A stretch of 64,000 nt of DNA from Aeoliella mucimassa (GTDB lineage: Bacteria; Planctomycetota; Planctomycetia; Pirellulales; Lacipirellulaceae): assembly GCF_007748035.1 (NCBI RefSeq), contig NZ_CP036278.1, positions 4,402,001 through 4,466,000 of the forward strand, in the 5' to 3' direction. Shown here in pieces: positions 8,131 through 16,236 of this stretch. The position numbers and the translations under genes are program-made. The stretch's first letter is position 1; each line of letters starts with the position of its first letter. The notes under the pieces are model-generated. The model saw only the letters and a program-made list of their open reading frames with translations, had not been told where the DNA came from and made no database searches.

Positions 8131-8726
8131 GCGATACACAAACCAAACAAACCGTTTTTGTTGGCGACCTCGCCCGCGGCGAGGCTGCAGGCGAGGTTTT
8201 TCAGGAGTGGCACCCGTCGCTCGACGTGCTTCGAATGAATGGCACGATTTGTTTCGATCGGTGGGTGGAAGCGGCTGACCTTATTGAGAGCTTCACGCGG
8301 CCGACGTTTATCGTTTTCGACTCAGCCACCCAAGCCACGCAGGGATTCGCGTTCGCTCGTCAGGAAATCGACTGGCTGCGAGATCTACGCAAGCTTCCGG
8401 TTGGCCTGTTGCTTCGTAATGGTAGCGGCTACGGGCTCGAGTTGGCCACCCTCGCAGATGTAGTGTTCATCGTGCCGGAATCAACGGTTGGTATGACCGC
8501 AGCGCGCACGCTCGACGCCGAGCTGGCAACCGGCTGGCGGTGGCACGACGCCCAGGTGCCCGGCCCCGGTGTCGGCTGGCAGGTGTCACGCGAACGATTG
8601 TTGTGGCTGCGGGACAATCGCATCGGCGCGGAGTTGGCCGAGTCGTTGTTCGGCCTGTTGCTTTCCCGAGATGAAGCGTTTGCATTCGAAACGTTCACCG
8701 AAGTTACGCGAGGTAATTCACAATGA
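8127..8726 (+). CDS. Degenerate S49/ClpP-fold protein (pseudo-peptidase)
   Basis: 199 aa, starting inside the previous stop (ATGA) and ending inside the next start. The segment from about residue 58 to 127 can be laid over the following peptidase: PTFIVFDSATQATQGF over VIIRMSSPGGLVAGV, then LATLADVVFIVPESTVGMTA over IASQATTIIASPSTVVGSVG. The SPGG loop and the catalytic Ser (SAAYW in the neighbour, SGYGLE region here) are missing, so it should be inactive, perhaps a structural or regulatory subunit of a mixed ring. The relation is my own alignment by eye. A structural prediction showing a crotonase/ClpP fold would confirm it. Confidence 0.5.
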   Translation: MSDTQTKQTVFVGDLARGEAAGEVFQEWHPSLDVLRMNGTICFDRWVEAADLIESFTRPTFIVFDSATQATQGFAFARQEIDWLRDLRKLPVGLLLRNGSGYGLELATLADVVFIVPESTVGMTAARTLDAELATGWRWHDAQVPGPGVGWQVSRERLLWLRDNRIGAELAESLFGLLLSRDEAFAFETFTEVTRGNSQ

Positions 8727-9643
8727 AACACGAATTGGCAGCAGTGCTGCCGGCCGCGGCGGCTGAACTTCAAGAAGCGTTGGCGATTTCGCCAACGCAC
8801 CAGGTTGTGCGTTTTCGCGAGGACTCGAAGCTGGTCGCCACCTGCTGGGTCGAAGGCGTGTTGACGCCTTGGTATCTGGAGCGGGTGCGCGAGAGGCTGT
8901 ACTCGATTCTGCGTAATGATGCTGTTGGCCATGTGATAATTCGCATGAGTTCGCCGGGTGGTCTAGTCGCAGGCGTGCCTGAAACGGCCGACTTGGTGCG
9001 AGAGTTCAGCGAAGCGAAAGCGGTAACTGTTATAGCAAGTGAGTACCTAGCGAGCGCCGCCTACTGGATCGCTTCGCAAGCCACCACAATCATCGCTTCG
9101 CCTTCAACGGTGGTGGGCTCCGTTGGTGTGATTTCGGTGCTCACCGATTCGAGCGCCGCTTATGAAGCGGCTGGCATTAAAGTGATTCCGGTTGCCTCGG
9201 CAAATGCGAAGCATCGCGGAATGCCCGGCGTGCCTGTCACTGAGGGCGATATCGAAGCGGTTCGCGCACAGGTCGAGGAAGTTAGCAGATGGTTCCTGCA
9301 ATACATCAATCGCGTGCCTCCCAAGTGCAGCCGACGCCGCATGACTTCCGACCAGGTACTGAATGCGATTTCCGCCGAAACCTACTATGCAGAGGAAGCG
9401 TTGAAGCGGGGCTTCGTTGACGAGGTGGCAGCCCCCGAGCAGGCCATCGCGGCGGTACTCGCGAACGACAAGCACGCCGACCTCCGCGGCAAGGATGCTT
9501 ACGACAAGTACGCCGAGCTGGCTCTCGCCGCGCACCCCGGCGTTGACTTTTTGGCAGACCTCAGTGAATCACAGGAGGCTGCTTTGCGACGCAAATACCC
9601 AACACTTGCCGAAGCTGCCGACGACTACCGGCGGCTCCACTAG
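8723..9643 (+). CDS. S49-family serine peptidase (SppA / phage capsid-protease type)
   Basis: 306 aa with the S49 order of motifs: hydrophobic strand VGHVIIRMSSPGG (residues about 68-80, oxyanion loop), nucleophile Ser in YLASAAYWIAS (about Ser111), the strand IIASPSTVVGSVGV (124-136), and a Lys in ASANAKHRG (about Lys163) in the place of the catalytic base. No signal peptide or membrane helix, unlike host SppA; this soluble form is found in phages, where it matures the procapsid. Here no capsid gene is recognisable, so the substrate is unknown. The C-terminal 60 residues are extra and helical. Translationally coupled to the degenerate relative upstream. Confidence 0.82.
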   Translation: MKHELAAVLPAAAAELQEALAISPTHQVVRFREDSKLVATCWVEGVLTPWYLERVRERLYSILRNDAVGHVIIRMSSPGGLVAGVPETADLVREFSEAKAVTVIASEYLASAAYWIASQATTIIASPSTVVGSVGVISVLTDSSAAYEAAGIKVIPVASANAKHRGMPGVPVTEGDIEAVRAQVEEVSRWFLQYINRVPPKCSRRRMTSDQVLNAISAETYYAEEALKRGFVDEVAAPEQAIAAVLANDKHADLRGKDAYDKYAELALAAHPGVDFLADLSESQEAALRRKYPTLAEAADDYRRLH

Positions 9644-9687
9644 AAAAAGCAAATCACTCTCCCCCCCACCACTACAAGGATTGAAGA

Positions 9688-10662
9688 ATGGGAAACGCAA
9701 CAGAAACCAAGCCCGCCGGCAAACGAGAAAAGCCTGTCACTGACGAGGCCACTGCGATCGTCGAATCGGAACGCCACAATGAGTTGATAAGGCTTGTCGC
9801 ACTGGAGCAACTGTTGGATGAGCTGGTGGACCGTCACGATGGTAATTTTGTATCTGGCGAGCTGATCGTCACGCCTGCTGAGTGGTCCTTTTTAAAGTCG
9901 CACCAAGTACAACACCTCCAGAGGAAGGTCGAGAGCGTCCACGAATTGGCGATGCTGCTTCGCTCGCGAGCAGGCACCATGCGAATGCTCGAAGAACTCG
10001 GCGGCGACTACAACGCAGTCGTTGCTGCGAAGGCAGAACTCGACGCCGCCGAGAAGACCCTCGCGAATACCAGAGCCGAAATGGAAGACCTTGATGTTAC
10101 CGAGGGGTCGCGCGAGCCGGTGCTCGCGCAGCAGGCAAGTTCGCTTGCAAAAAAGCTGCGAGAGCTGGTAGCGATTCGCGATAAAAAGAGAGCCGCATTT
10201 GAGAGTGTTCAAAGTTGTTATGAGCGGCTTCTCGAAAGGGCACCTCAGCCGCTTCGCGACAAGGTCGCGTTCACGCGGCGTGAACTAAAGGCAGAGTTCT
10301 CCGAGCTATTCATATTGAAAGATGAAATCGAGCAGCACAAAGGTTGGGTTTCAATCGAAGGATCGCAATCACTTCGGCGTTGGGCGAGTACCGGCGGCCA
10401 CGCTTTGATCGTTTGGGAAGCGGTTCGATTATATTGCCCGGCAGCGATCGATGAACGAGAAAAAAATAACCCCAAGCTAGATGGCGAGGTATGGATTGCC
10501 TGGCTGAATGAAATCGAAGCGGCGCTGCCTGAAAAGATCGAACGCAGAGATCAACTGCAGGCCGAGTTCGACGAAAGAGCGCTGGCAGCTCGCGAGCCGA
10601 TCCATGCGTGGATGAGAATGAAGCGGCTTGAAGTGTCTATGATCGCCGACGACTCCGAGTAA
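9688..10662 (+). CDS. Hypothetical coiled-coil protein
   Basis: 324 aa, ATG at 9688 after ACAAGGATTG. Mostly helix, with coiled-coil stretches at about 75-165 (VAAKAELDAAEKTLANTRAE, SLAKKLRELVAIRDKKRAAF) and again at 270-320. A less charged segment (WASTGGHALIVWEAVRLYCP) lies between them. No enzyme motif seen. It follows the peptidase by 44 bp and may be a structural or scaffold-like protein and a possible peptidase substrate; this is inference from position. Confidence 0.6.
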   Translation: MGNATETKPAGKREKPVTDEATAIVESERHNELIRLVALEQLLDELVDRHDGNFVSGELIVTPAEWSFLKSHQVQHLQRKVESVHELAMLLRSRAGTMRMLEELGGDYNAVVAAKAELDAAEKTLANTRAEMEDLDVTEGSREPVLAQQASSLAKKLRELVAIRDKKRAAFESVQSCYERLLERAPQPLRDKVAFTRRELKAEFSELFILKDEIEQHKGWVSIEGSQSLRRWASTGGHALIVWEAVRLYCPAAIDEREKNNPKLDGEVWIAWLNEIEAALPEKIERRDQLQAEFDERALAAREPIHAWMRMKRLEVSMIADDSE

Positions 10663-10714
10663 AGCAAAACAAACCACTCCCCCCCACTTTGTTACACAGA
10701 GAGAGAAAAAAGAC

Positions 10715-10912
10715 ATGTTTGCATTTCCAACAAAAGCATCGATCGAAGCTACCCCTGAAGCGGACCGGAAGGCGAAGCTGGTAGCCATCGCGACCGCGTA
10801 CCAGCAGGAGAAGAACTGCCGCTGGAGCGAGGCTTGCCTTGAGGTCAAGAGGCGGTACGGCGGGGTTGCGTGTGACGCGTTCAGCGCGCCTGCCCCGAAG
10901 GCGTTTCGGTAG
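10715..10912 (+). CDS. Small hypothetical protein
   Basis: 65 aa, ATG at 10715 after a purine-rich stretch (AGAGAGAGAAAAAAGAC). The sequence reads as one helical unit (EADRKAKLVAIATAYQQEKN, then CRWSEACLEVKRRYGG). I recognise nothing; the ribosome site and same-strand position support it. Confidence 0.5.
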   Translation: MFAFPTKASIEATPEADRKAKLVAIATAYQQEKNCRWSEACLEVKRRYGGVACDAFSAPAPKAFR

Positions 10913-11035
10913 TCGTGGTGAGTGTGGCGGCGGCGGGCTGGCTCTGCTTTGGTCGGACAGGTGTGAGCCACCCGCTGCCGTTTGAATTCACCAGCGGGCT
11001 GCTATTGCGTTGGGTTGACGAAAAGGGCTCAGGTG

Positions 11036-11206
11036 ATGAGCCAAAGCAAAAGCCAACGCGAGGCGTTGGCAGGCGAGCTGTGGCGAGCCCTGGGGCACCC
11101 CCCACCCCCCCCGGGGGCCAAGGGTCCTTTGCCGCCCCCCCTCCCGCAGTGGGCTCCGCCCGCAATCGCGGCACTTTTATTTGTTCGAGGCAGAGAGGGT
11201 AAGTAA
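11036..11206 (+). CDS. Possible small Pro-rich protein
   Basis: 56 codons from the ATG at 11036 (MSQSKSQREALAGELWRALG, then a Pro-rich segment, then AIAALLFVRGREGK). Other frames are also open in this GC-rich stretch, so the call is weak. It is followed by tandem GTAAGTAAG and a long interrupted inverted repeat up to about 11287. Confidence 0.28.
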   Translation: MSQSKSQREALAGELWRALGHPPPPPGAKGPLPPPLPQWAPPAIAALLFVRGREGK

Positions 11207-11314
11207 GTAAGTCGGCGCGGCGAATGCCCCCAAAAGGGCGTTTTCTCTGGGATTCCAGCACTTACACCCCGCCGAATCACTTACTTGCAGAGGCTCTTAG
11301 AAAGGATTCCAGCC

Positions 11315-13138
11315 ATGGGCACAAAGTTCGAACTTCAAGGTTCCGGTCGCGGTGCGGTCGAGTTGATTCGTCAGCTCAACGCGGAACTCGACAAGTCGGA
11401 ACAGCAAGGGGCCGACGCGGCGAAAGGCCTCGCGAAGCTCAAGAGCGAGGCGGAGCGATTCGCGGCGACTGGCGACAAGGTCGAGCAGTACAACCACAAG
11501 CTCGCCCGGCTCGCCCACTACGTCGAGAAGGGAGCCTTGGAGCAAGGCAAGGCCGAAGCCGCTGCCAATCGCTGGCGTCAGCAGCTCGACAGACTCGACC
11601 CAAAGCTTCGGGAGGCTGCTGAGAGCGAACGCAAGCTGGCAGCGGAGTCGGAGCGAGTCAAGCAGGCGCTGCGGCAGCAGGGTGAAACGCTCAGGCAGTC
11701 GCTGGAAACCCCGCAGGAATCGTTCAACCGCCAGCTACGTGAAACGATCAAGCTGCACCGGGCGGATGCGATCAGCGTCGAAACGCGGCGCCGAAGGATC
11801 GCTCAGCTTCGTGGCGAGCTGCACGCGGCAACTTCGGCCACGAAGGGTATGTTCAGTAAGCAGGTGCTCAGCGGTTTGGCAGCTGGCGTGACTGGCCTGC
11901 TGGGCGTGGGCTCGGCGGCCAGTACGGCCATGCAGGCCCTTCGGCAAATGGAGCAAACCGCGCAGTCGGCCAGCAGCGCGGTAGTCGAAAGCCTCGGCAG
12001 CTTGGGCGAGCTGCAGCAGGTCAGCGATTCGCCGGAAGATTACCTAGCTAATCTCGGCGTGGCTCGGGAAGCGGTCAAACGCGGCATCTTCGAGAATTAC
12101 TCGCAGGGCGGTGATTTCGCGATCGCTGTGAAGAATGCAGGCTACTCGAAAGAGGACGTGAGGGCGCTCCTCGATATCGGCGAAAGCAGGCAAATCGCTG
12201 GCGACAAGCTCATTGAGTTCGGAAAGTCGGCTAGCAAAGTCGGCAATCTGTACGATGGCCGGTATTCATTGCGCGAAATCGCCGACAGAGTCAGCGTTAG
12301 CTCAAAGGAAACGCAGGTGTCGGCGGCTGAGACCGCCCAAGCCTCCACCAAGTTTGGGCAGCAGTCTCGCGAGCTGAAGTTCACCGGCGACTCTTCAATG
12401 GCGGCTCTGGCGGTGTTAGAGAAGCAAGCGGGCAACATCGATCAGGCGGGAACGCAGCTCGGCGCGCTCTATAATTCGCTTCTCCGTCGCGGCCTGGCGA
12501 AAGGCACGCTAGTTGAAACGCTCGACAGCATCCAATCGCAAGTAGATGCTGGCAGTACGGCTATCAATGTGTTGGGCGAATCGAACGCGGCGATGGCGTT
12601 CTCGGCCTTGCAGAACGATCGGGAAGGCTTCGCTCGGATTCGCAGCAACCTGGCGAACGCGGATGGCTACCTAGATGCTCGGCGGTTCATGGAAGTCGAT
12701 CCTAGCGTAAGCGCGGCAAACATGGTGCCCGGCTCGGCTGGTCGGTTGAAAGATGCGGCACTTCGGTATGGCGATATTGAATCGGCGAGCGAGGCGGCCG
12801 CGAACGACATCGAAGCAGCCTGGCTCCGTCGCGGCCATCAAACCATGGCCGCGATCGGTCGCGGCGTGACCAACACGCAAGATTCGCTAGGTTATGATCG
12901 CAGTATCGTGCTAGGCGCGGCGCGTAACGAATACATCGGTATTGAGAACCGGCTCGGCTACGCGAAGTTTTTGCAGTCGACACCCGGCAACGCAAACGAA
13001 GCGATCATTCTACAGCGATTAATTCCACTGCTGGAAGAGCAGTTAGAAGTTCAAAAAAGAAGCCTCGGCATTCAAGAGCAAAAAGAAAATAGTAATACGA
13101 GTGAACCGGCCGGCGGCACGACGAAGCAGGAGAACTAA
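11315..13138 (+). CDS. Large tape-measure-like coiled-coil protein
   Basis: About 607 aa from the ATG at 11315 (GAAAGGATTCCAGCC upstream; an ATG at 11285 is in frame but lacks a site). Residues about 1-170 are charged coiled coil (ELIRQLNAELDKSEQQGADA and RWRQQLDRLDPKLREAAESE). A hydrophobic segment near 180-200 (VLSGLAAGVTGLLGVGSAAS) is followed by long Ala/Ser/Gln-rich helices. This order, coiled coil then a Gly/Ala hydrophobic stretch then repeats of helical spacer, is that of phage tail tape-measure proteins, though no tail genes are seen next to it. It could instead be a minor structural or injected protein. Confidence 0.55.
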   Translation: MGTKFELQGSGRGAVELIRQLNAELDKSEQQGADAAKGLAKLKSEAERFAATGDKVEQYNHKLARLAHYVEKGALEQGKAEAAANRWRQQLDRLDPKLREAAESERKLAAESERVKQALRQQGETLRQSLETPQESFNRQLRETIKLHRADAISVETRRRRIAQLRGELHAATSATKGMFSKQVLSGLAAGVTGLLGVGSAASTAMQALRQMEQTAQSASSAVVESLGSLGELQQVSDSPEDYLANLGVAREAVKRGIFENYSQGGDFAIAVKNAGYSKEDVRALLDIGESRQIAGDKLIEFGKSASKVGNLYDGRYSLREIADRVSVSSKETQVSAAETAQASTKFGQQSRELKFTGDSSMAALAVLEKQAGNIDQAGTQLGALYNSLLRRGLAKGTLVETLDSIQSQVDAGSTAINVLGESNAAMAFSALQNDREGFARIRSNLANADGYLDARRFMEVDPSVSAANMVPGSAGRLKDAALRYGDIESASEAAANDIEAAWLRRGHQTMAAIGRGVTNTQDSLGYDRSIVLGAARNEYIGIENRLGYAKFLQSTPGNANEAIILQRLIPLLEEQLEVQKRSLGIQEQKENSNTSEPAGGTTKQEN

Positions 13139-13198
13139 ATGGCGAAATCCTCTACGCTCGCACCGGCACCACCCAACAGGAATAGAGCGAAACCATGA
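13139..13198 (+). CDS. Possible 19-aa coupling peptide
   Basis: ATG at 13139 directly after the previous stop, with AGGAG seven bases upstream, opens a 19-codon frame (MAKSSTLAPAPPNRNRAKP) that ends in ATGA, overlapping the start of the next gene at 13195. This would carry ribosomes from one gene to the next. Too short to judge by composition. Confidence 0.35.
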   Translation: MAKSSTLAPAPPNRNRAKP

Positions 13199-13536
13199 CC
13201 GTCGACCAACACATTCGCAAGCTCTTCGTAGATTGCTACGTCGGGCTTCCCCACATCGATGTTCGAATGCACCAGGCCGCCGAGCACATGACCTCGGCGT
13301 TTATCGACTGGCTGATTGAAGACCTGGTCACCGTCGACGAGGTCAGGGCGTGCAGCACGTTCGAAGAATTGCTCACGCTCGGTAGCGAGGTCGCAGAAAA
13401 GCGGATCGCACAATTGCCGCCAGACGTGCAGGCCGTCGCTCGCGAGTCGATCGATAACGCGAATAAGGTGCTGCGTGAGGAGTTGGCGATGCTGAAAGAA
13501 GAGGTCGGCCAGCTCCCACCAGCGAGTCGCCGTTAA
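13195..13536 (+). CDS. Hypothetical protein
   Basis: 113 aa, helical and acidic (MHQAAEHMTSAFIDWLIEDL, IDNANKVLREELAMLKEEVG). No known domain. It begins within the stop of the 19-codon frame and ends at the first bases of a perfect palindrome that can act as terminator. Its place at the end of the rightward gene block suggests an accessory role. Confidence 0.55.
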   Translation: MTVDQHIRKLFVDCYVGLPHIDVRMHQAAEHMTSAFIDWLIEDLVTVDEVRACSTFEELLTLGSEVAEKRIAQLPPDVQAVARESIDNANKVLREELAMLKEEVGQLPPASRR

Positions 13537-13560
13537 GGTAAGGAAACGTTTCCTTACCTT
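13535..13560. terminator. Perfect 26-bp palindrome at gene end
   Basis: AAGGTAAGGAAAC followed at once by its complement GTTTCCTTACCTT, then TTTG. It overlaps the stop codon of the preceding gene. As RNA it gives a hairpin with a four-base loop and a short T-run, so terminator is the first choice. As DNA it could also be a protein-binding site because the symmetry is perfect. Confidence 0.55.
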
Positions 13561-13584
13561 TTGTGGGTGAGAGAAAGAACACTT

Positions 13585-13601
13585 CGACAGGTGTTACCAG
13601 G
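13585..13601 (+). repeat. 17-bp repeat, copy 1
   Basis: CGACAGGTGTTACCAGG. Identical copies at 13754-13770 and 15002-15018, all on the same strand. The core GGT-GTT-ACC has dyad symmetry, as an operator for a small HTH protein would. Confidence 0.7.
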
Positions 13602-13753
13602 CTCCATCGACATAGGCGGCGGTGCTGCAGGCGGTGGCCGATCGGTCCGTGCAACGGTGCGCAAACCGATCCCTAGTGAACACCCAGAAAGTACGCTTGA
13701 ACTTTTGGGAGAAGTGCGTAAGATTACAGACGCTAAACCCGTTTAACCAACGG

Positions 13754-13770
13754 CGACAGGTGTTACCAGG
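13754..13770 (+). repeat. 17-bp repeat, copy 2
   Basis: Identical to the copies at 13585 and 15002; lies 169 bp after copy 1, upstream of the DUF4145-like/HTH gene pair. Confidence 0.7.
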
Positions 13771-14030
13771 AAGCTCGCACGCTGCATCTGATTGGCAGGC
13801 GAAAGCCGCATCGGAAGCAGCACGCGAGCGAACTGGTTGCCCCCTTCCAGCCGTGGTTCGACACCAGAGGACCGAAGAAATGCTAAATCTACCGAAGAAA
13901 TCAGAGCGATGCCGCGCTCAGGTTTGGAGCACCCGTAAGGGCTCCGGGCGGCTCTTCGGCCGCCAAGCAAAGCCTGTGCGCGGTATCGCTTTCTTTATGG
14001 ACCCGGCAATCTGCTGGGACCAGGGAAGGC

Positions 14031-14636
14031 GTGCCAACGATGCCAATTACCCTTACACGAAATCTCCAGTGCTGGCTGGCTCACTTCGCAGCGTTTCGGT
14101 GGACCTGGCGGAGAATGCCCCACCGCTACCGGCCACTACTCCGAGCCGAGTTCTGTGCGGGCGATCAGTTCGCCGAGGCCATGTTCCTGCTGAATGCTGG
14201 ATACCGGGCCGCGGCCGTCAGCACGTCGCGAACGGCCGTCGAGCGGTTACTTAAGCGCGTGGCCCTCATGTGCCCCGGCTGGCGAACGCTTCGTCGACCG
14301 CAGATCCACAGGTTAACCGAGTTCTTACTGGCTGAGGGAGTCATTAGCGAGCAGGAGAGGCGAGACTTCACGAGTTTCGGCAACATGGCCAGCAGTGTGG
14401 TGCATGGAGGCGATTGCAATATGCGCAAAGCGACGAAGATCGTCGCGCAAGGGGAACGCATTCGCGCAAGCATGCTGCCCATTTTATATAACCTGGTCTG
14501 CACTCAGCCGGACACGAAACGCGAGCAGGCCAAGAGCGAGTGGGTTGAGCTAAGCAAGAATCGCATTGCTGACCTCGATCTCCCCCCAATCGTCGGGTCC
14601 GTCCAGGAGGGAGGGGCACCGTGCAAGAACGCATAA
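14031..14636 (+). CDS. DUF4145-like (HEPN-fold) protein
   Basis: About 201 aa from a GTG at 14031, or 198 aa from the ATG at 14040, which has AGGGAAGG upstream. The part from about residue 45 reads like the DUF4145/HEPN helical bundle: GDQFAEAMFLLNAGYRAAAV, RTAVERLLKRVAL, LTEFLLAEGVISEQERRDF, and SFGNMASSVVHGGD in the place of the usual LRxxGNxxxH. The Arg of that motif is not there, so RNase activity is doubtful. DUF4145 domains occur with restriction and other defence proteins. Its end overlaps the next HTH gene by 16 bp. The N-terminal 30 residues may be misread if the true start is the ATG near 14115. Confidence 0.55.
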   Translation: MPTMPITLTRNLQCWLAHFAAFRWTWRRMPHRYRPLLRAEFCAGDQFAEAMFLLNAGYRAAAVSTSRTAVERLLKRVALMCPGWRTLRRPQIHRLTEFLLAEGVISEQERRDFTSFGNMASSVVHGGDCNMRKATKIVAQGERIRASMLPILYNLVCTQPDTKREQAKSEWVELSKNRIADLDLPPIVGSVQEGGAPCKNA

Positions 14637-14926
14637 CAAGAGAACACTTCAACCGAATCAAGCGAGAACTCGATTCGAATAACGGCACCCAACGAGCGAT
14701 AGCGGAAAGGCTCGGCGTTTCACCGTCCACGGTCCATCTGGTTGCACGGGGTTGTCACGGCTACCAGCGAGAGCAAATCTGGCCAGAGGGAAAGGGCACC
14801 GACCCATCCCCCGAAGAGATCGCACGCCACTGCGAGGCGATCCGCAGGAGGCACGGCCACCACGTGGAAGAACCCGAGCACGTCGAGATTCAGGTAGTGA
14901 GCCTGGCCGAGCTTGGCTTGATTTAA
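14621..14926 (+). CDS. HTH transcriptional regulator
   Basis: 101 aa from a GTG at 14621 with a strong AGGAGGGAGGGG upstream. The helix-turn-helix is clear: TQRAIAERLGVSPSTVHLVARG (residues about 23-44, Ala-Glu-Arg-Leu-Gly-Val-Ser turn). The rest is a charged tail. It overlaps the DUF4145-like gene, and a terminator hairpin follows. With three copies of a 17-bp repeat upstream and downstream of this pair, it may regulate itself and the integrase. The regulatory link is inferred. Confidence 0.65.
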   Translation: MQERITREHFNRIKRELDSNNGTQRAIAERLGVSPSTVHLVARGCHGYQREQIWPEGKGTDPSPEEIARHCEAIRRRHGHHVEEPEHVEIQVVSLAELGLI

Positions 14927-14938
14927 GGAAGCGCGACC

Positions 14939-14990
14939 CACGCCGGCCGCAGCGTAGACCGCGGCAACGGTCGCGGCCGGCGTGATTTTG
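14939..14990 (+). terminator. Terminator hairpin after the HTH gene
   Basis: CACGCCGGCCGC at 14939-14950 pairs perfectly with GCGGCCGGCGTG at 14973-14984; an inner stem GACCG/CGGTC continues it, and ATTTTG follows. Twelve base pairs of mostly G and C make it a strong stem with a short T-run. Confidence 0.65.
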
Positions 14991-15001
14991 AAAGTAACCC
15001 A

Positions 15002-15018
15002 CGACAGGTGTTACCAGG
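15002..15018 (+). repeat. 17-bp repeat, copy 3
   Basis: Third identical copy of CGACAGGTGTTACCAGG, followed by a partial fourth (GGTTACCAG). It lies about 110 bp upstream of the integrase start, where an operator would control integrase transcription. Confidence 0.7.
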
Positions 15019-15127
15019 TTACCAGCTTGATACGTTGAAAGTGAAAACTGCCAGAAAGGCAGCCACAGGATGCGTCAGAATCGCATGGAAGCAAACAACC
15101 CGACCCGAACTACCTGGAGGTGCAACG

Positions 15128-16219
15128 ATGCGTGCTTGGCTCTTCCAAGACTCACGCCAGAAGCGAAAGCTAGGCGAGGATGATTGCCCCTGGTCCGTCG
15201 GCTGGATGGAAAAAGGCCGCCGCAGATCAAAGAAAGTCGGCAGCCGATCGATGGCCGAAAAGTACCGACGCAAAAAGGAAGGTGAGCTTGCCAACAACCT
15301 GGTTGATCCGCTCTGCAACCGCGCAAAGTGGACCGAAGCAAAGGAGCTGTTTCTCGCTCACGCGAAGACTCATTGTCGATATAAAACCGTGATCGATTAC
15401 ACGGCGATCGTTACCAAGTTCGAGAAGCTTATCAAACCGAAGCGGGCCGAGGACCTCAGCCGAACCGCGATCGATCGCTATGTTGAATTGCGAAAGTCGG
15501 AACGGCGAAAGCTCGAGAAACCTCCCCTTTCGGTCTCGACGCTCAATAAGGAGCTTCGCGTTTTACGTGCCATGGTGAACCTGGCAGCCGAGGAAGAGCT
15601 GCTCACCAAAGCGCCGACCGTGAAGCTGCTAAAGGAACCAGAGCGCGAGGTGGTATTCATCACCGATGACCAGTTCACTGAACTGTATAAGGCCGCTGAG
15701 TCCATGAAGCGGCCAGCAGATCGACACTACAAGCCGGCCGACTGGTGGCGTGCCCTACTGGTCTTCCTATACACGACCGGTTGGCGGATCGGCCAGACGC
15801 TCGATGTGAGGCGCGAAAACCTCGACCTGGAAGCTGGCACCGTGTTCGCGAGGGCCGAGACCACCAAGGGCAACCGCGATGCTCGAATCCAACTGACGCC
15901 GATGGCGATCGACCACCTGCTTGCGATCAAAGACTTCTACCCGCTGGTGTTCGCGTGGACCAACCACCCGGACACGCTCAGCAAGGATTTCGTGGCGCTC
16001 AAGAAAGCGGCTAATGTGGAAATCCCAGGGCGATTCCACAACCTTCGGAGGGGATTCGCGACCAATAACGCTAGCATCCTGCCGGCGGACGTGCTCCAGC
16101 ACGTGATGCAGCACCGCGATGCGGCAACCACCCGACGTTACATCAACCAGGCAGAGCGGATGCGACAGACCGAAATATCGGGCCTGATCCACTGCCCCAA
16201 GCTACCCGCCCAAGCGTAG
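15128..16219 (+). CDS. Tyrosine recombinase / integrase
   Basis: 363 aa from the ATG at 15128, which has GGAGG nine bases before it; a longer frame from 15008 lacks a site. The N-terminal part is a basic arm-binding region, residues about 65-165 a core-binding SAM-like domain, and the C-terminal part the catalytic domain. All active-site residues are in place: Arg220 in TTGWRIGQTLDVRR, Lys247 in TTKGNRD, His304-x-x-Arg307 in FHNLRRGF, His329 in VMQHRD, and the nucleophile Tyr338 in TTRRYIN. It should integrate and excise the element at the tRNA-Arg gene that lies 110 bp downstream. Paired ATTGAGTG sites follow the stop codon. Confidence 0.93.
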   Translation: MRAWLFQDSRQKRKLGEDDCPWSVGWMEKGRRRSKKVGSRSMAEKYRRKKEGELANNLVDPLCNRAKWTEAKELFLAHAKTHCRYKTVIDYTAIVTKFEKLIKPKRAEDLSRTAIDRYVELRKSERRKLEKPPLSVSTLNKELRVLRAMVNLAAEEELLTKAPTVKLLKEPEREVVFITDDQFTELYKAAESMKRPADRHYKPADWWRALLVFLYTTGWRIGQTLDVRRENLDLEAGTVFARAETTKGNRDARIQLTPMAIDHLLAIKDFYPLVFAWTNHPDTLSKDFVALKKAANVEIPGRFHNLRRGFATNNASILPADVLQHVMQHRDAATTRRYINQAERMRQTEISGLIHCPKLPAQA

Positions 16220-16236
16220 GGCGACATAAAAATCGT

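Larger units (their letters stand above)
13561..14030. other. Regulatory-looking gap in the element
   Basis: 470 bp with no convincing gene; a frame starting near 13879 (MLNLPKKSERCRAQVWSTRK) is open but overlaps the next gene in another frame. It contains two of the three copies of the 17-bp repeat CGACAGGTGTTACCAGG. Confidence 0.4.

Noticed and set aside
13622-14254. ORF of 210 codons before the DUF4145-like gene
   Set aside because: It overlaps the better supported gene in another frame, spans two regulatory repeats and shows no domain or ribosome site at its start.
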